A DNA stretch of 64,000 bases from Megamerina dolium. Lineage: Eukaryota; Arthropoda; Insecta; Diptera; Megamerinidae. The notes beneath the pieces were generated by a model. That model ran no database searches, was not told the DNA's origin, and worked only from the letters and a program-made list of their open reading frames with translations. Both the position numbers and the translations under genes were made by a program. Where the stretch lies: assembly GCA_963854835.1 (NCBI GenBank), contig OY978525.1, forward strand, positions 49,300,929 through 49,364,928, written 5' to 3'. Of this stretch, positions 1 through 8,414 are shown one piece after another (position 1 is the stretch's first letter; the number at the start of each line of letters is the position of its first letter).

Positions 1-2
1 AA

Positions 3-1004
3 TGGGATGATAGCGACAAGACTGCTGCTTTAATAGTCGCGTTAAAAGGTAATGATTCCGAAGTGTTACAGATGATTCCAGAGAAAGATCGTGGTAGCTA
101 CCAATCACTGACGGACACACTCCAGCGGAAATATGGAAATGAATACAAGAGTCAATTACATCGAGTGGAATTGAGATCGCGAGTGCAACGGAGTAATGAA
201 AGCCTTCAGGAATTCGCTTCCGATATTGAGCGCTTATGTCATCTAGCGTTCTCCGGTAATTCGGAAGAGTTCGTCGAAAAAATAAAAATAGAGGCATTCA
301 TAGATGGCATACGTGATGGAGAGACAAAGCGTGCCCTAGTCATGTCACCCAGGAATACTTATGCCGAAACAGTCAGTAGTGCCTTGACGTTTGAAGCCGC
401 CAGTTTCATGTGTAGACCAATGCCACGGGTACGCCAATTAGAAACAGAAACATCACATCTGGTTGAAGCAGTGCGTCAGGCAGTAAAATCAGTAGTTCAG
501 CCTGAAGCAAGAGCAGGTCGACGCGAAAACAAATTTAATGGTAAGTGCTTCATTTGCGACAAACGAGGGCATATAGCGCGTGATTGCAATCAATCGAGTA
601 TGAAGCCTAAAGAAAGAACAAGGAATCAACACAAAAATAAATTTGTCGGTAAGTGCTTCATATGCGATCAAAGAGGACACATGGCGCGTAAATGTCGTCT
701 ACGAAGCAAGCAACAAAGATCGAATTCACCAGGACAACGAAAGGAAGATCGTGATGTCTTTCATCGTGGTAAGGCTGATACTCCATATCATCGTACTTGC
801 ACCGTAGATAGCAAACATTGCTCTCGGGTAGGAAGCCAGAATCACATTGTTAACCTACGACTTACGAATGTATTATCGGAAGAGTCATGGACCACCGAAC
901 GAGTTCAAGAAGATCAACGGAACGACCCAGATCTCTCAAAGATCATGAAATACAAGGAGCAGGGCATACGTCCAGATTGGCAAGAGATGGCTAATGAGAA
1001 GTGA
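3..1004 (+). pseudogene. Gag of gypsy family A, C-terminal part fused to pre-integrase linker
   Basis: Retrotransposon structural protein that would package the element RNA. The frame is open from base 3 with no early ATG, so it continues upstream of the window. A capsid-like region (about 63-480) is followed by two retroviral-type CCHC zinc knuckles at about 540-587 (CFICDKRGHIARDC) and 648-695 (CFICDQRGHMARKC) separated by a basic linker. The last 50 codons (VQEDQRNDPDL and following) resemble the linker before integrase in Ty3/gypsy Pol, so protease, RT and RNase H have been deleted in frame. The integrase frame overlaps the end by four bases. The 56650-56875 copy matches the 60-300 region closely. 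Non-autonomous as it stands. Confidence 0.85.
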
Positions 1005-2056
1005 TAGCTGAGTATCACAATGCCTCCAGTGGAGGGCATTTGGGAATCACCAAAACCGTCGAGAAAATAAAGAAACGATTTTATTGGGTTGGATGTCATG
1101 ACCATGTCGCTGATTGGTTTCGGAAGTGTAAGCAATGTGCAATGGCCAAAGGTCCCACTAAGAAAAGTCGAGGTAAGATGCACCAATACACCGTGGGTGC
1201 TCCATTCGAGCGAATTGCTATGGACATAGCTGGACCATTTCCAATAAACAACGCAGGAAACAAGTATGTTCTGGTGGTTATAGATTACTTCAGTAAATGG
1301 CCTGAAGTATACCCCATTCCACATCAAGAAGCTAGTACAGTTGCGGATGTATTCGACAACCAATGGATTACTCGTTTTGGTTTACCGATGGAATTACACT
1401 CAGACCAAGGTCGAAATTTCGAATCAGTTGTATTCCAAGAGATATGCCGTATGCTGGGTATATACAAAACTCTTACAACACCTTTGCATCCACAATCTGA
1501 TGGCATGGTAGAACGATTTAATCGTACCTTGGAGGAATATTTGAGAAAAGTCATAGATAAATACCAAAGAGACTGGGATGTACATATACCAATGTTACTC
1601 ATGGCATATCGATGCGCACAACATGATACGACGGCTACTACACCGGCAATGGCAATTTTTGGAAACGAGTTAAGACTGCCAGCTGATTTAAAATTTGGAG
1701 TTGTAATACCAACGAGATCAACCGAAGGAAATTATACTAGCGAAAAGCGGGAACAGTTGGATGAAGTACATCAGTTCATCAGAGAGCGGTCGCAGATGAT
1801 AAGCAATAAGATGAAGGCCAGGTATGACTTGAAAGCAAATTCAAAAGGGTTCTATGAAGGAGAGCTTGTAATGCTTCATAATCCACAACGAAAGAAAGGC
1901 CTGTCCCCTAAACTACAGACTCATTGGGAAGGGCCATATGAGATTATAGCAAAGATAAATGACGTAGTGTATCGTATTCAACGTGCCTGGAATAAAAGAG
2001 CAAAGTTTAAAGTAGTGCACTTAGAGCGACTTGCGCCATATCGAGGGGAAGTATAA
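1001..2056 (+). pseudogene. Integrase fragment of gypsy family A Pol
   Basis: C-terminal end of Ty3/gypsy Pol. The HHCC zinc-binding motif is visible at 1013-1140 (H and H in EYHNASSGGH, C and C in CKQC). The catalytic D,D,E core follows: D in MDIAGPFP near 1222, D in HSDQGRNFE near 1401, and E in DGMVERFNR near 1511. A basic C-terminal domain with LSPKLQTHWEGPYEI follows. About 352 codons remain uninterrupted, but the first codon is GTG and no in-frame start exists, because the frame begins at a deletion joint. Integrase would insert element cDNA into chromosomes. The closest relative here is the stop-ridden copy at 57490-58355. Confidence 0.88.
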
Positions 2057-2081
2057 AAACTTGTTCGGGACGAACAAGTTT

Positions 2082-2094
2082 AAGAGGAGGGCAG
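2082..2094 (+). other. Polypurine tract of gypsy family A
   Basis: AAGAGGAGGGCAG lies immediately before the LTR start TGTAACGA. The same tract precedes the LTR start of the decayed copy at 58381-58393. It is where plus-strand DNA synthesis would be primed. Confidence 0.75.
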
Positions 2095-2510
2095 TGTAAC
2101 GATTATCGATAGTTGATTACTCATCACTATTGTGACTGACACTATTGGCAGCATCGAAACGAATGTCAACAAAAAGAAATGAGCGATAACCAGAACAAGC
2201 CAACGAGAAAGGAAGAGAAGAATCTCGATAAAGGAAGATTCTGGGGTGTTGCCAACAGAGTATAAATAGAGCCAGTGTTGAGAAGGAAAATCAATCTAAT
2301 TCCGAACGTGATTGCGAAAACATTGATACAGAGGCAAAAGTTGCAAGTACATTTAAGTGTTATAGTAAATAGTTGATTGTAAACAGAGTTGATTGTAAAT
2401 AGAGATTATTAAATAAATTGCTGCTGTAAGTGTTGCAGTTATTATTAACAGAATCCAGTGATCGAACAAGGTAATTCAAATAGAATTAAACGTTCACAGA
2501 ATAAAAACGT

Positions 2511-2514
<4 letters not shown>
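2095..2514 (+). repeat. 3' LTR of gypsy family A, 420 bp
   Basis: Begins TGTAACGATT directly after the polypurine tract and ends AAAACGTAACA, so it has TG...CA ends. The 5' LTR remnant at 55975-56080 shares the last 100 bases (AGAATCCAGTGATCGA, GTTCACA, AAAACGTAACA) and is followed there by a primer binding site, which confirms the 3' boundary. A TATA-like box lies near the middle, and polyadenylation-type AATAAA motifs occur at about 2411 and 2500. Confidence 0.85.
2261..2270 (+). promoter_or_regulatory. TATA-like box of the family A LTR
   Basis: TATAAATAGA lies 167 bases into the LTR after GTTGCCAACAGAG. An equivalent, TATAATAG, occurs at about 58497 in the decayed copy. This is the expected position for an LTR core promoter. 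Confidence 0.6.

Positions 2515-2593
<79 letters not shown>
2515..2593. repeat. TA microsatellite
   Basis: Pure (TA)n between the gypsy LTR and the first Tc1 element. TA is the Tc1/mariner target dinucleotide. Confidence 0.95.
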
Positions 2594-2596
<3 letters not shown>

Positions 2597-2622
2597 TGGC
2601 TCCCAGCTTATTTCGTACAGTG
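2594..2622. repeat. Tc1 copy 1 left TIR with internal DR at 2798-2817
   Basis: The outer repeat ends in GCTTATTTCGTACAGTG. An inner copy, CACAGCTTATTTCGTACAGT, sits at 2798-2817. In IR/DR elements of this superfamily such paired sites bind transposase. The matching right-end sites are 4216-4244 and 4023-4046. Confidence 0.85.
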
Positions 2623-2832
2623 ACAGTTTAAAAATTGCTGCAGTCGTAATTCCTAATATAGCAAAAATTTGAACAAAATATAAATGCCATTTTAGAAAGG
2701 AAGGTTTGTTTTTTATTTTCCAAAATTTACTTTTTCAAAATTTTAGTGTTTGACACTATAAAAAAATAAAATAAGAAAAAAATAGGAAAATTCATGTCAC
2801 AGCTTATTTCGTACAGTCTCTTTAAGTTCAAA

Positions 2833-3873
2833 CTAAAAACAAAGTAAGTTGATTTTAATATTTAGTTGACATCCCTTAGCGTTAATGACAGCCTGGAGTC
2901 TATTTGGCATTGAATCCACCAATTTTTGAGTGATGTCTGGTGTGATTTTTTTCCATTCTTCCATCAGTACCTTCTTTAGGTCTTGCTTATTAGAAATCTT
3001 GTGTGTTCTTATTTTATTGTCCAAAATAGACCAAAGATTTTCAATCACATTCATGTCAGGTGACTGTGGTGGTGGAGACATCAAGTGTGGGCAGTTCCAA
3101 ATAAGCCAAGATTGCACAATCCCAGATTTATGTTTTGGGTCATTATCTTGGTAGTACCGAAATTCTTCCCGCAAACCCAGTTTGTCTGCACTTTGAAGTA
3201 AATTGTTTTTCAGAATCTCGAGGTACTTCATTTTGTCCATTGTTTCCTCAATAAAAACCAATTCACCTACTCCGGCTGCTGACATACAGGCCCAAACCAT
3301 CACGCTACCGCCACCATGCTTCACTGTGGGCTTAAGGTTCTCCTTGTTTAGCTCGGTATTCGCTTTACGCCAAACATATGACATTCCGTCCGAGCCAAAA
3401 ATATTAAACTTAGACTCATCCGCGAAAATAACGGTATTCCAGAACGCAGGAGTATTAATAATATGCTCTTTGGCGAAGTCAAGTCGGCGTTGTATATTCA
3501 TTTTCGAAATGAATGGTTTCTTTCGGGCTACTCGACCGTTCAAGTCATGATTGCGCAGCACACGTCGGACAGTTTCAGCACTGGATGATTTTCCTATTTC
3601 ACGCTGAACCTCTGCAGCCAACTTCGGAGCGGATAACTTTGGATTTTTCTTAATTTTTCGTACAATATAACGCTCGTCTGAAGCGTTGAAAATCTTATTA
3701 GGTGCTTCTCTGCCCTTGTTCTCCAACCGATTTTCGCGAACGAAGCGTTGAATGATGTATTGGACAGTTGAGGCACTTAAATTTGTCATTTCAGCAATTT
3801 TTCGCACACTCTGACCTTTCCTAAAATGGTTAATTACCAGTTTAAGCTGTTCCATCGTTGTACGACGACCCAT
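2833..3873 (-). CDS. Tc1-family transposase, copy 1, intact
   Basis: 346 residues, the normal length for Tc1 transposases, beginning at the ATG of MGRRTTMEQ. Residues 1-50 form a first helix-turn-helix (VRKIAEMTNLSASTVQYI) and residues about 65-120 a second paired-like one, together a bipartite DNA-binding region. The DDE catalytic core is complete: D152 (FADESKFN), D243 (YYQDNDPKHK) and E278 (NVIENLW) with 34 residues between the last two, so DD34E. A glycine-rich HGGGSVMVW box lies at 186-195. It would cut and paste the surrounding element at TA sites in the nucleus. No stop or frameshift is seen, so it is potentially active. Copy 2 differs at residues 10, 133 and 281. Confidence 0.95.
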   Translation of the reverse strand: MGRRTTMEQLKLVINHFRKGQSVRKIAEMTNLSASTVQYIIQRFVRENRLENKGREAPNKIFNASDERYIVRKIKKNPKLSAPKLAAEVQREIGKSSSAETVRRVLRNHDLNGRVARKKPFISKMNIQRRLDFAKEHIINTPAFWNTVIFADESKFNIFGSDGMSYVWRKANTELNKENLKPTVKHGGGSVMVWACMSAAGVGELVFIEETMDKMKYLEILKNNLLQSADKLGLREEFRYYQDNDPKHKSGIVQSWLIWNCPHLMSPPPQSPDMNVIENLWSILDNKIRTHKISNKQDLKKVLMEEWKKITPDITQKLVDSMPNRLQAVINAKGCQLNIKINLLCF

Positions 3874-4241
3874 AACGCTAAATGTTTAATTTACAGCACT
3901 TTAACTATTTAAAATAATAATAATAAAAATTGTTATAATAGTTAAAAAGGTCCAAAAACTCATACAATTCAATAAAACTTTGTAACTGCGCGGCAGAATG
4001 AAACTTACTTACATTGAAGTTTGTGTACGAAATAAGATGTGAGCTGAAAATCAGCTGATCAATAGTTTTTCTCTCTTGCATGACAAAAAGAACAATTTTT
4101 GGGGTTCCCCGTTTTCTTATTAGGTTTACTAAACACATACATAGACATCTACATTCAAAACTTATTGATAAGTTTTTTAGTTTCGATGTTACAGCCATGT
4201 ACATAAAAATATATACACTGTACGAAATAAGCTGTGAGCCA

Positions 4242-4244
<3 letters not shown>

Positions 4245-4314
<70 letters not shown>
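4245..4314. repeat. TA microsatellite between the two Tc1 copies
   Basis: 70 bp of (TA)n forming the spacer of a 3.4-kb inverted repeat. Confidence 0.95.
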
Positions 4315-4317
<3 letters not shown>

Positions 4318-5961
4318 TGGCTCACAGCTTATTTCGTACAGTGTATATATTTTTATGTACATGGCTGTAACATCGAAACTAAAAAACTTATCGATAAGTT
4401 TTGAATGTAGATGTCTATGTATGTGTTTAGTAAACCTAATAAGAAAACGGGGAACCCCAAAAATTGTTCTTTTTGTCATGCAAGAGAGAAAAACTATTGA
4501 TCAGCTGATTTTCAGCTCACATCTTATTTCGTACACAAACTTCAATGTAAGTAAGTTTCATTCTGCCGCGCAGTTACAAAGTTTTTTTGAATTTATGAGT
4601 TTTTGGACCTTTTTAACTATTATAACAATTTTTATTATTATTATTTTAAATAGTTAAAGTGCTGTAAATTAAACATTTAGCGTTATGGGTCGTCGTACAA
4701 CGATGGAACAGCGTAAACTGGTAATTAACCATTTTAGGAAAGGTCAGAGTGTGCGAAAAATTGCTGAAATGACAAATTTAAGTGCCTCAACTGTCCAATA
4801 CATCATTCAACGCTTCGTTCGCGAAAATCGGTTGGAGAACAAGGGCAGAGAAGCACCTAATAAGATTTTCAACGCTTCAGACGAGCGTTATATTGTACGA
4901 AAAATTAAGAAAAATCCAAAGTTATCCGCTCCGAAGTTGGCTGCAGAGGTTCAGCGTGAAATAGGAAAATCATCCAGTGCTGAAACTGTCCGACGTGTGC
5001 TGCGCAATCATGACTTGAACGGTCGAGTAGCCCGAAAGAAACCATTCATTTCGAAAATGAATATACAACGCCGACTTGACTACGCCAAAGAGCATATTAT
5101 TAATACTCCTGCGTTCTGGAATACCGTTATTTTCGCGGATGAGTCTAAGTTTAATATTTTTGGCTCGGACGGAATGTCATATGTTTGGCGTAAAGCGAAT
5201 ACCGAGCTAAACAAGGAGAACCTTAAGCCCACAGTGAAGCATGGTGGCGGTAGCGTGATGGTTTGGGCCTGTATGTCAGCAGCCGGAGTAGGTGAATTGG
5301 TTTTTATTGAGGAAACAATGGACAAAATGAAGTACCTCGAGATTCTGAAAAACAATTTACTTCAAAGTGCAGACAAACTGGGTTTGCGGGAAGAATTTCG
5401 GTACTACCAAGATAATGACCCAAAACATAAATCTGGGATTGTGCAATCTTGGCTTATTTGGAACTGCCCACACTTGATGTCTCCACCACCACAGTCACCT
5501 GACATGAATGTGATTGAAAATCTTTGTTCTATTTTGGACAATAAAATAAGAACACACAAGATTTCTAATAAGCAAGACCTAAAGAAGGTACTGATGGAAG
5601 AATGGAAAAAAATCACACCAGACATCACTCAAAAATTGGTGGATTCAATGCCAAATAGACTCCAGGCTGTCATTAACGCTAAGGGATGTCAACTAAATAT
5701 TAAAATCAACTTACTTTGTTTTTAGTTTGAACTTAAAGAGACTGTACGAAATAAGCTGTGACATGAATTTTCCTATTTTTTTCTTATTTTATTTTTTTAT
5801 AGTGTCAAACACTAAAATTTTGAAAAAGTAAATTTTGGAAAATAAAAAACAAACCTTCCTTTCTAAAATGGCATTTATATTTTGTTCATATTTTTGCTAT
5901 ATTAGGAATTACGACTGCAGCAATTTTTAAACTGTCACTGTACGAAATAAGCTGGGAGCCA

Positions 5962-5964
<3 letters not shown>
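4315..5964 (+). mobile_element. Tc1-like transposon, copy 2 (plus orientation)
   Basis: 1,650 bp with the same TIRs and inner DR sites as copy 1, flanked by TA on both sides. Non-coding ends as well as the transposase match copy 1, with differences such as TTATTGATAAG versus TTATCGATAAG. Both copies therefore derive from recent transposition, or one arose from the other by an inverted duplication. Confidence 0.95.
4685..5725 (+). CDS. Tc1-family transposase, copy 2, intact frame
   Basis: 346 residues, full length, same architecture as copy 1: two helix-turn-helix domains followed by a DD34E core (D152, D243, E278). It differs from copy 1 at three residues: R10 for L, Y133 for F, and C281 for W. 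The last lies three residues after the catalytic glutamate, in ENLW, a position usually aromatic in Tc1 transposases, so this copy may be impaired although its frame is open. The start is the ATG of MGRRTTMEQ, 370 bp inside the left TIR, as in copy 1. Confidence 0.94.
   Translation: MGRRTTMEQRKLVINHFRKGQSVRKIAEMTNLSASTVQYIIQRFVRENRLENKGREAPNKIFNASDERYIVRKIKKNPKLSAPKLAAEVQREIGKSSSAETVRRVLRNHDLNGRVARKKPFISKMNIQRRLDYAKEHIINTPAFWNTVIFADESKFNIFGSDGMSYVWRKANTELNKENLKPTVKHGGGSVMVWACMSAAGVGELVFIEETMDKMKYLEILKNNLLQSADKLGLREEFRYYQDNDPKHKSGIVQSWLIWNCPHLMSPPPQSPDMNVIENLCSILDNKIRTHKISNKQDLKKVLMEEWKKITPDITQKLVDSMPNRLQAVINAKGCQLNIKINLLCF

Positions 5965-6008
<44 letters not shown>
5965..6008. repeat. TA microsatellite
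   Basis: 44 bp of (TA)n separating Tc1 copy 2 from the Tigger-like element. Confidence 0.95.
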
Positions 6009-6011
<3 letters not shown>

Positions 6012-8378
6012 TAGACTACGGATAAATGCACGACGGATAAACGCAAAAGCCGCATAAGTGCACCGAATCTGGAATTCATAAGCATTTTTTGTACTTTTAC
6101 ATAGAAAAATGCACGGATAAGTGCAAAACGCATAAATGCAAAAACCGCATAACTACACAATTTTTTCCAACCTAAAAGTGCCTTATTAATACAGCATTGT
6201 ACGTATAAATGCAAAACTCTTTTTTGAATGCAACTCTGTAAAATGGAGCAAGAAAAGGAAAATCAGCTGATGTTATTTGCGTTTGCTTCGTTGACTGAAG
6301 AAGATTTTGTTTCTTGTGGGTGAGCTACATTTTTAAATTAGTTTTGAATTGGAAATATTTTATATACATACATATGTGATTTAATGTACTTCATACAGGT
6401 AACCATGAGCTCCAAGCACACATTGAGCGTGAAACAAAAACTAAAATTAATTGAATCTTTTAAAGCTGGCTGCAGTCGGAAGGCACTGGCTGAAAAATAC
6501 CAGGTCAATATTTCAACAATTTCGCGCGTCTTGAAAAATCAACAAAAATATGAGGCTATTAGCACCAGTCATGGGAACATCACACGAAAACGCTTCAGGC
6601 CAGGGCACTACGACATGGTAAACAAAGCTGTTACTTTGTGGTTTAAAGACATGAGATCCAAAAACGCAGTCATCACTGGGCCCATGATTTGCGAAAGAGC
6701 TAAGCAGTTTGCCACAACGATGGAGGTAGATGGTTTCGAGCCGAACGATGGTTGGCTGCATCGCTGGAAAAAAAATGAGAACATTGCTTTCCGAAAAACT
6801 TGTGGCGAAAAGGCTGCTGCTGATCATGCAGCTAGTTCAGAATGGACAAAATCAACTCTACCAAGTTTAATCAAAGACTTGCCTCCTAATCTTGTGTACA
6901 ATGCGGATGAGACTGGACTGTTTTACAAGGCAATGCCTACGGGTACATTTGCTTCGAAAGGCGAGGATGTGTATGGGGGGAAAATATCCAAACTGCGATT
7001 AACTTTACTATTTTTGTGTAATTCGGATGGGTCCGATAAGCGTGTGTATGCTATAGGGAAATCAAAAAAGCCACACGATTTTAAGGGAAAGGTGATTCCG
7101 ATTCCATATTATGGACAGACAAATGCCTGGATGTCGAACTCTATATGGGTTAAAATTTTAACCGATTTCGATAAAAGCCTGAATAAAAACATTGTACTTT
7201 TTGTTGACAACGCCATTTGTCATAAGATCCCTGACAACATCATTTTGAAACACATAACTATACATTACTTGCCACCAAATACAACTTCCTTAATTCAACC
7301 TTTAGATCAGGGCATAATTAAAAATTTTAAAGTTCATTACCGCACATGCCTAGTACGAAAGCAGTTATTGGCCCTAGAGGCAGGGCTTTCAACTGATTAT
7401 TTTTTAAAAAGTGTAACTGTCTTACAAGCGTTGAAAATAATTAAAAGAGCATGGTGGCTTGTAACACCAAAGGTGATCAATAATTGTTTTAGAAAAGCAG
7501 GTTTCACAAACAGCACAGAAAAAGCTAACGATGTAGAGGATTGCGAAGTAATTGATTTACCACCAATTCGGGAAGAAGAATTTTCTTCAATTTTAGAATG
7601 TGATAATAATCTGCAATGTTATGGTAATCTCACTGAAAGTGAAATTTTAAAAGAAATTGGTTGGGAAGATAATTTCGAAAAAGTAGAACCGGAGCATAGT
7701 GATGAGCAAGGTGGAGAATCCAATTGTGGTGAAATTCCTAGTCGCACAGAGGCTATAAAAGCCTTTCACACTCTTAAAAATTATGTCGAATTCAAAAATA
7801 TAAATTTTGATTTCAACATTTTGGAGGAAAAATTGTGTAACGTAGACCCCGAAAATTGGGTTCAAAAGAAGATTTCAGAATTTTTCAGTTTGGGTAGATC
7901 TCAATCCCCTTGCTCTTCATCTCCTTAATTAATTTTTGTTGTTTACTTAAAAAAACAGAAGCAAATTTGCAAAAATTTAACTTTTAGTTTTTAAGATTGC
8001 TTTTTCAAGCTGAATTGATGTTTTGTTATTTAAAAAGGTTTACATATGATACAATACGGAAAAATTTGTAAACACACATGAATATGTACCTCAAAGATAT
8101 ACAACTTTGTGATATTTTATTTTAAGTATTTTTTAAACTGAACTGATTTTGAGGTTTTCACAGAAAAGTTTTATGAATACATAATTGGAATAAAAGCAAA
8201 CATAAAGCACTGTGATTTAATTGTTTTTTTCTTAGTTGTGCTTCCAAAATAAACTGACTTTTTCAAAGTTTCTATATATGCAATAGTTGTGTACTTATCC
8301 GAAGTTCGCATAAATGCAAAAACCGCATAAGTACACAAAAACTTGGGGAAAAAACGATGTGAACTTATCCGTAGTCTA

Positions 8379-8381
<3 letters not shown>
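6009..8381 (+). mobile_element. pogo/Tigger-like DNA transposon
   Basis: 2,373 bp with terminal inverted repeats CAGTAGACTACGGATAA, 17 bp perfect at both ends, flanked by TA. Subterminal regions carry many copies of a CGGATAA/CGCATAAGTGCA motif: at least six at 6020-6215 and three at 8285-8370. These are presumably binding sites for the CENP-B-like N-terminus of its transposase. One intact transposase gene occupies the middle. The 3' untranslated part (7929-8280) is AT-rich and holds nothing else I can identify. Confidence 0.93.
6405..7928 (+). CDS. pogo/Tigger-family transposase, intact
   Basis: I chose the ATG at 6405 (AACCATGAG, MSSKHTLSVKQK, 507 residues). An in-frame ATG at 6384 would add seven residues. 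The N-terminus is a CENP-B/psq-type helix-turn-helix (LKLIESFKAGCSRKALAEKY, then NISTISRVLK), followed by a Tc5-type DNA-binding helix-turn-helix (FEPNDGWLHRWKKNENI). The DDE_1 endonuclease core has aspartates in NADETGLF (about 6906), LFVDNAICH (about 7206) and QPLDQGIIKNF (about 7306), with 32 residues between the last two by my count, so the D,D,D type of this group. The acidic C-terminal tail is also common in the family. No internal stops. It would mobilise 6009-8381; domesticated relatives include jerky and CENP-B. Confidence 0.93.
   Translation: MSSKHTLSVKQKLKLIESFKAGCSRKALAEKYQVNISTISRVLKNQQKYEAISTSHGNITRKRFRPGHYDMVNKAVTLWFKDMRSKNAVITGPMICERAKQFATTMEVDGFEPNDGWLHRWKKNENIAFRKTCGEKAAADHAASSEWTKSTLPSLIKDLPPNLVYNADETGLFYKAMPTGTFASKGEDVYGGKISKLRLTLLFLCNSDGSDKRVYAIGKSKKPHDFKGKVIPIPYYGQTNAWMSNSIWVKILTDFDKSLNKNIVLFVDNAICHKIPDNIILKHITIHYLPPNTTSLIQPLDQGIIKNFKVHYRTCLVRKQLLALEAGLSTDYFLKSVTVLQALKIIKRAWWLVTPKVINNCFRKAGFTNSTEKANDVEDCEVIDLPPIREEEFSSILECDNNLQCYGNLTESEILKEIGWEDNFEKVEPEHSDEQGGESNCGEIPSRTEAIKAFHTLKNYVEFKNINFDFNILEEKLCNVDPENWVQKKISEFFSLGRSQSPCSSSP

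Positions 8382-8410
<29 letters not shown>
8382..8410. repeat. TA microsatellite
   Basis: 29 bp of alternating T and A between the Tigger-like element and the LINE. Confidence 0.9.

Positions 8411-8414
<4 letters not shown>

Larger units (their letters stand above)
1..2514 (+). mobile_element. Ty3/gypsy element, family A, 3' part, internally deleted
   Basis: Gag with two CCHC knuckles, then an integrase, a polypurine tract and a 3' LTR appear in element order. The window opens inside gag, so the 5' LTR is not visible. Protease, reverse transcriptase and RNase H are missing: Gag runs into a pre-integrase linker at about 850-890 and breaks again near 1000. Two further copies of the family lie in the window, a decayed one at 55975-58513 and a minus-strand one at 30935-32870. 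The sequence ends in a TA microsatellite, so I could not recognise a target duplication. Confidence 0.88.
2594..4244 (-). mobile_element. Tc1-like transposon, copy 1 (minus orientation)
   Basis: A 1,651-bp element between TA dinucleotides. The 29-bp terminal inverted repeats differ at one position: CAGTGGCTCCCAGCTTATTT at the left and the CAGTGGCTCACAGC form, inverted, at the right. Each end has a second internal copy of the core AGCTTATTTCGTAC about 200 bp in (2798-2817 and 4023-4046). This is the IR/DR arrangement known from Sleeping Beauty and some other Tc1 elements. It encodes one intact transposase. Copy 2 at 4315-5964 differs at only a handful of sites and points the other way. Confidence 0.95.

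Noticed and set aside
4189..4479. Identical open frames on both strands across the TA spacer (MTKRTIFGVPR...)
   Set aside because: They are chance frames in the non-coding ends of the two inverted Tc1 copies, running through TA repeats as Tyr-Ile runs.
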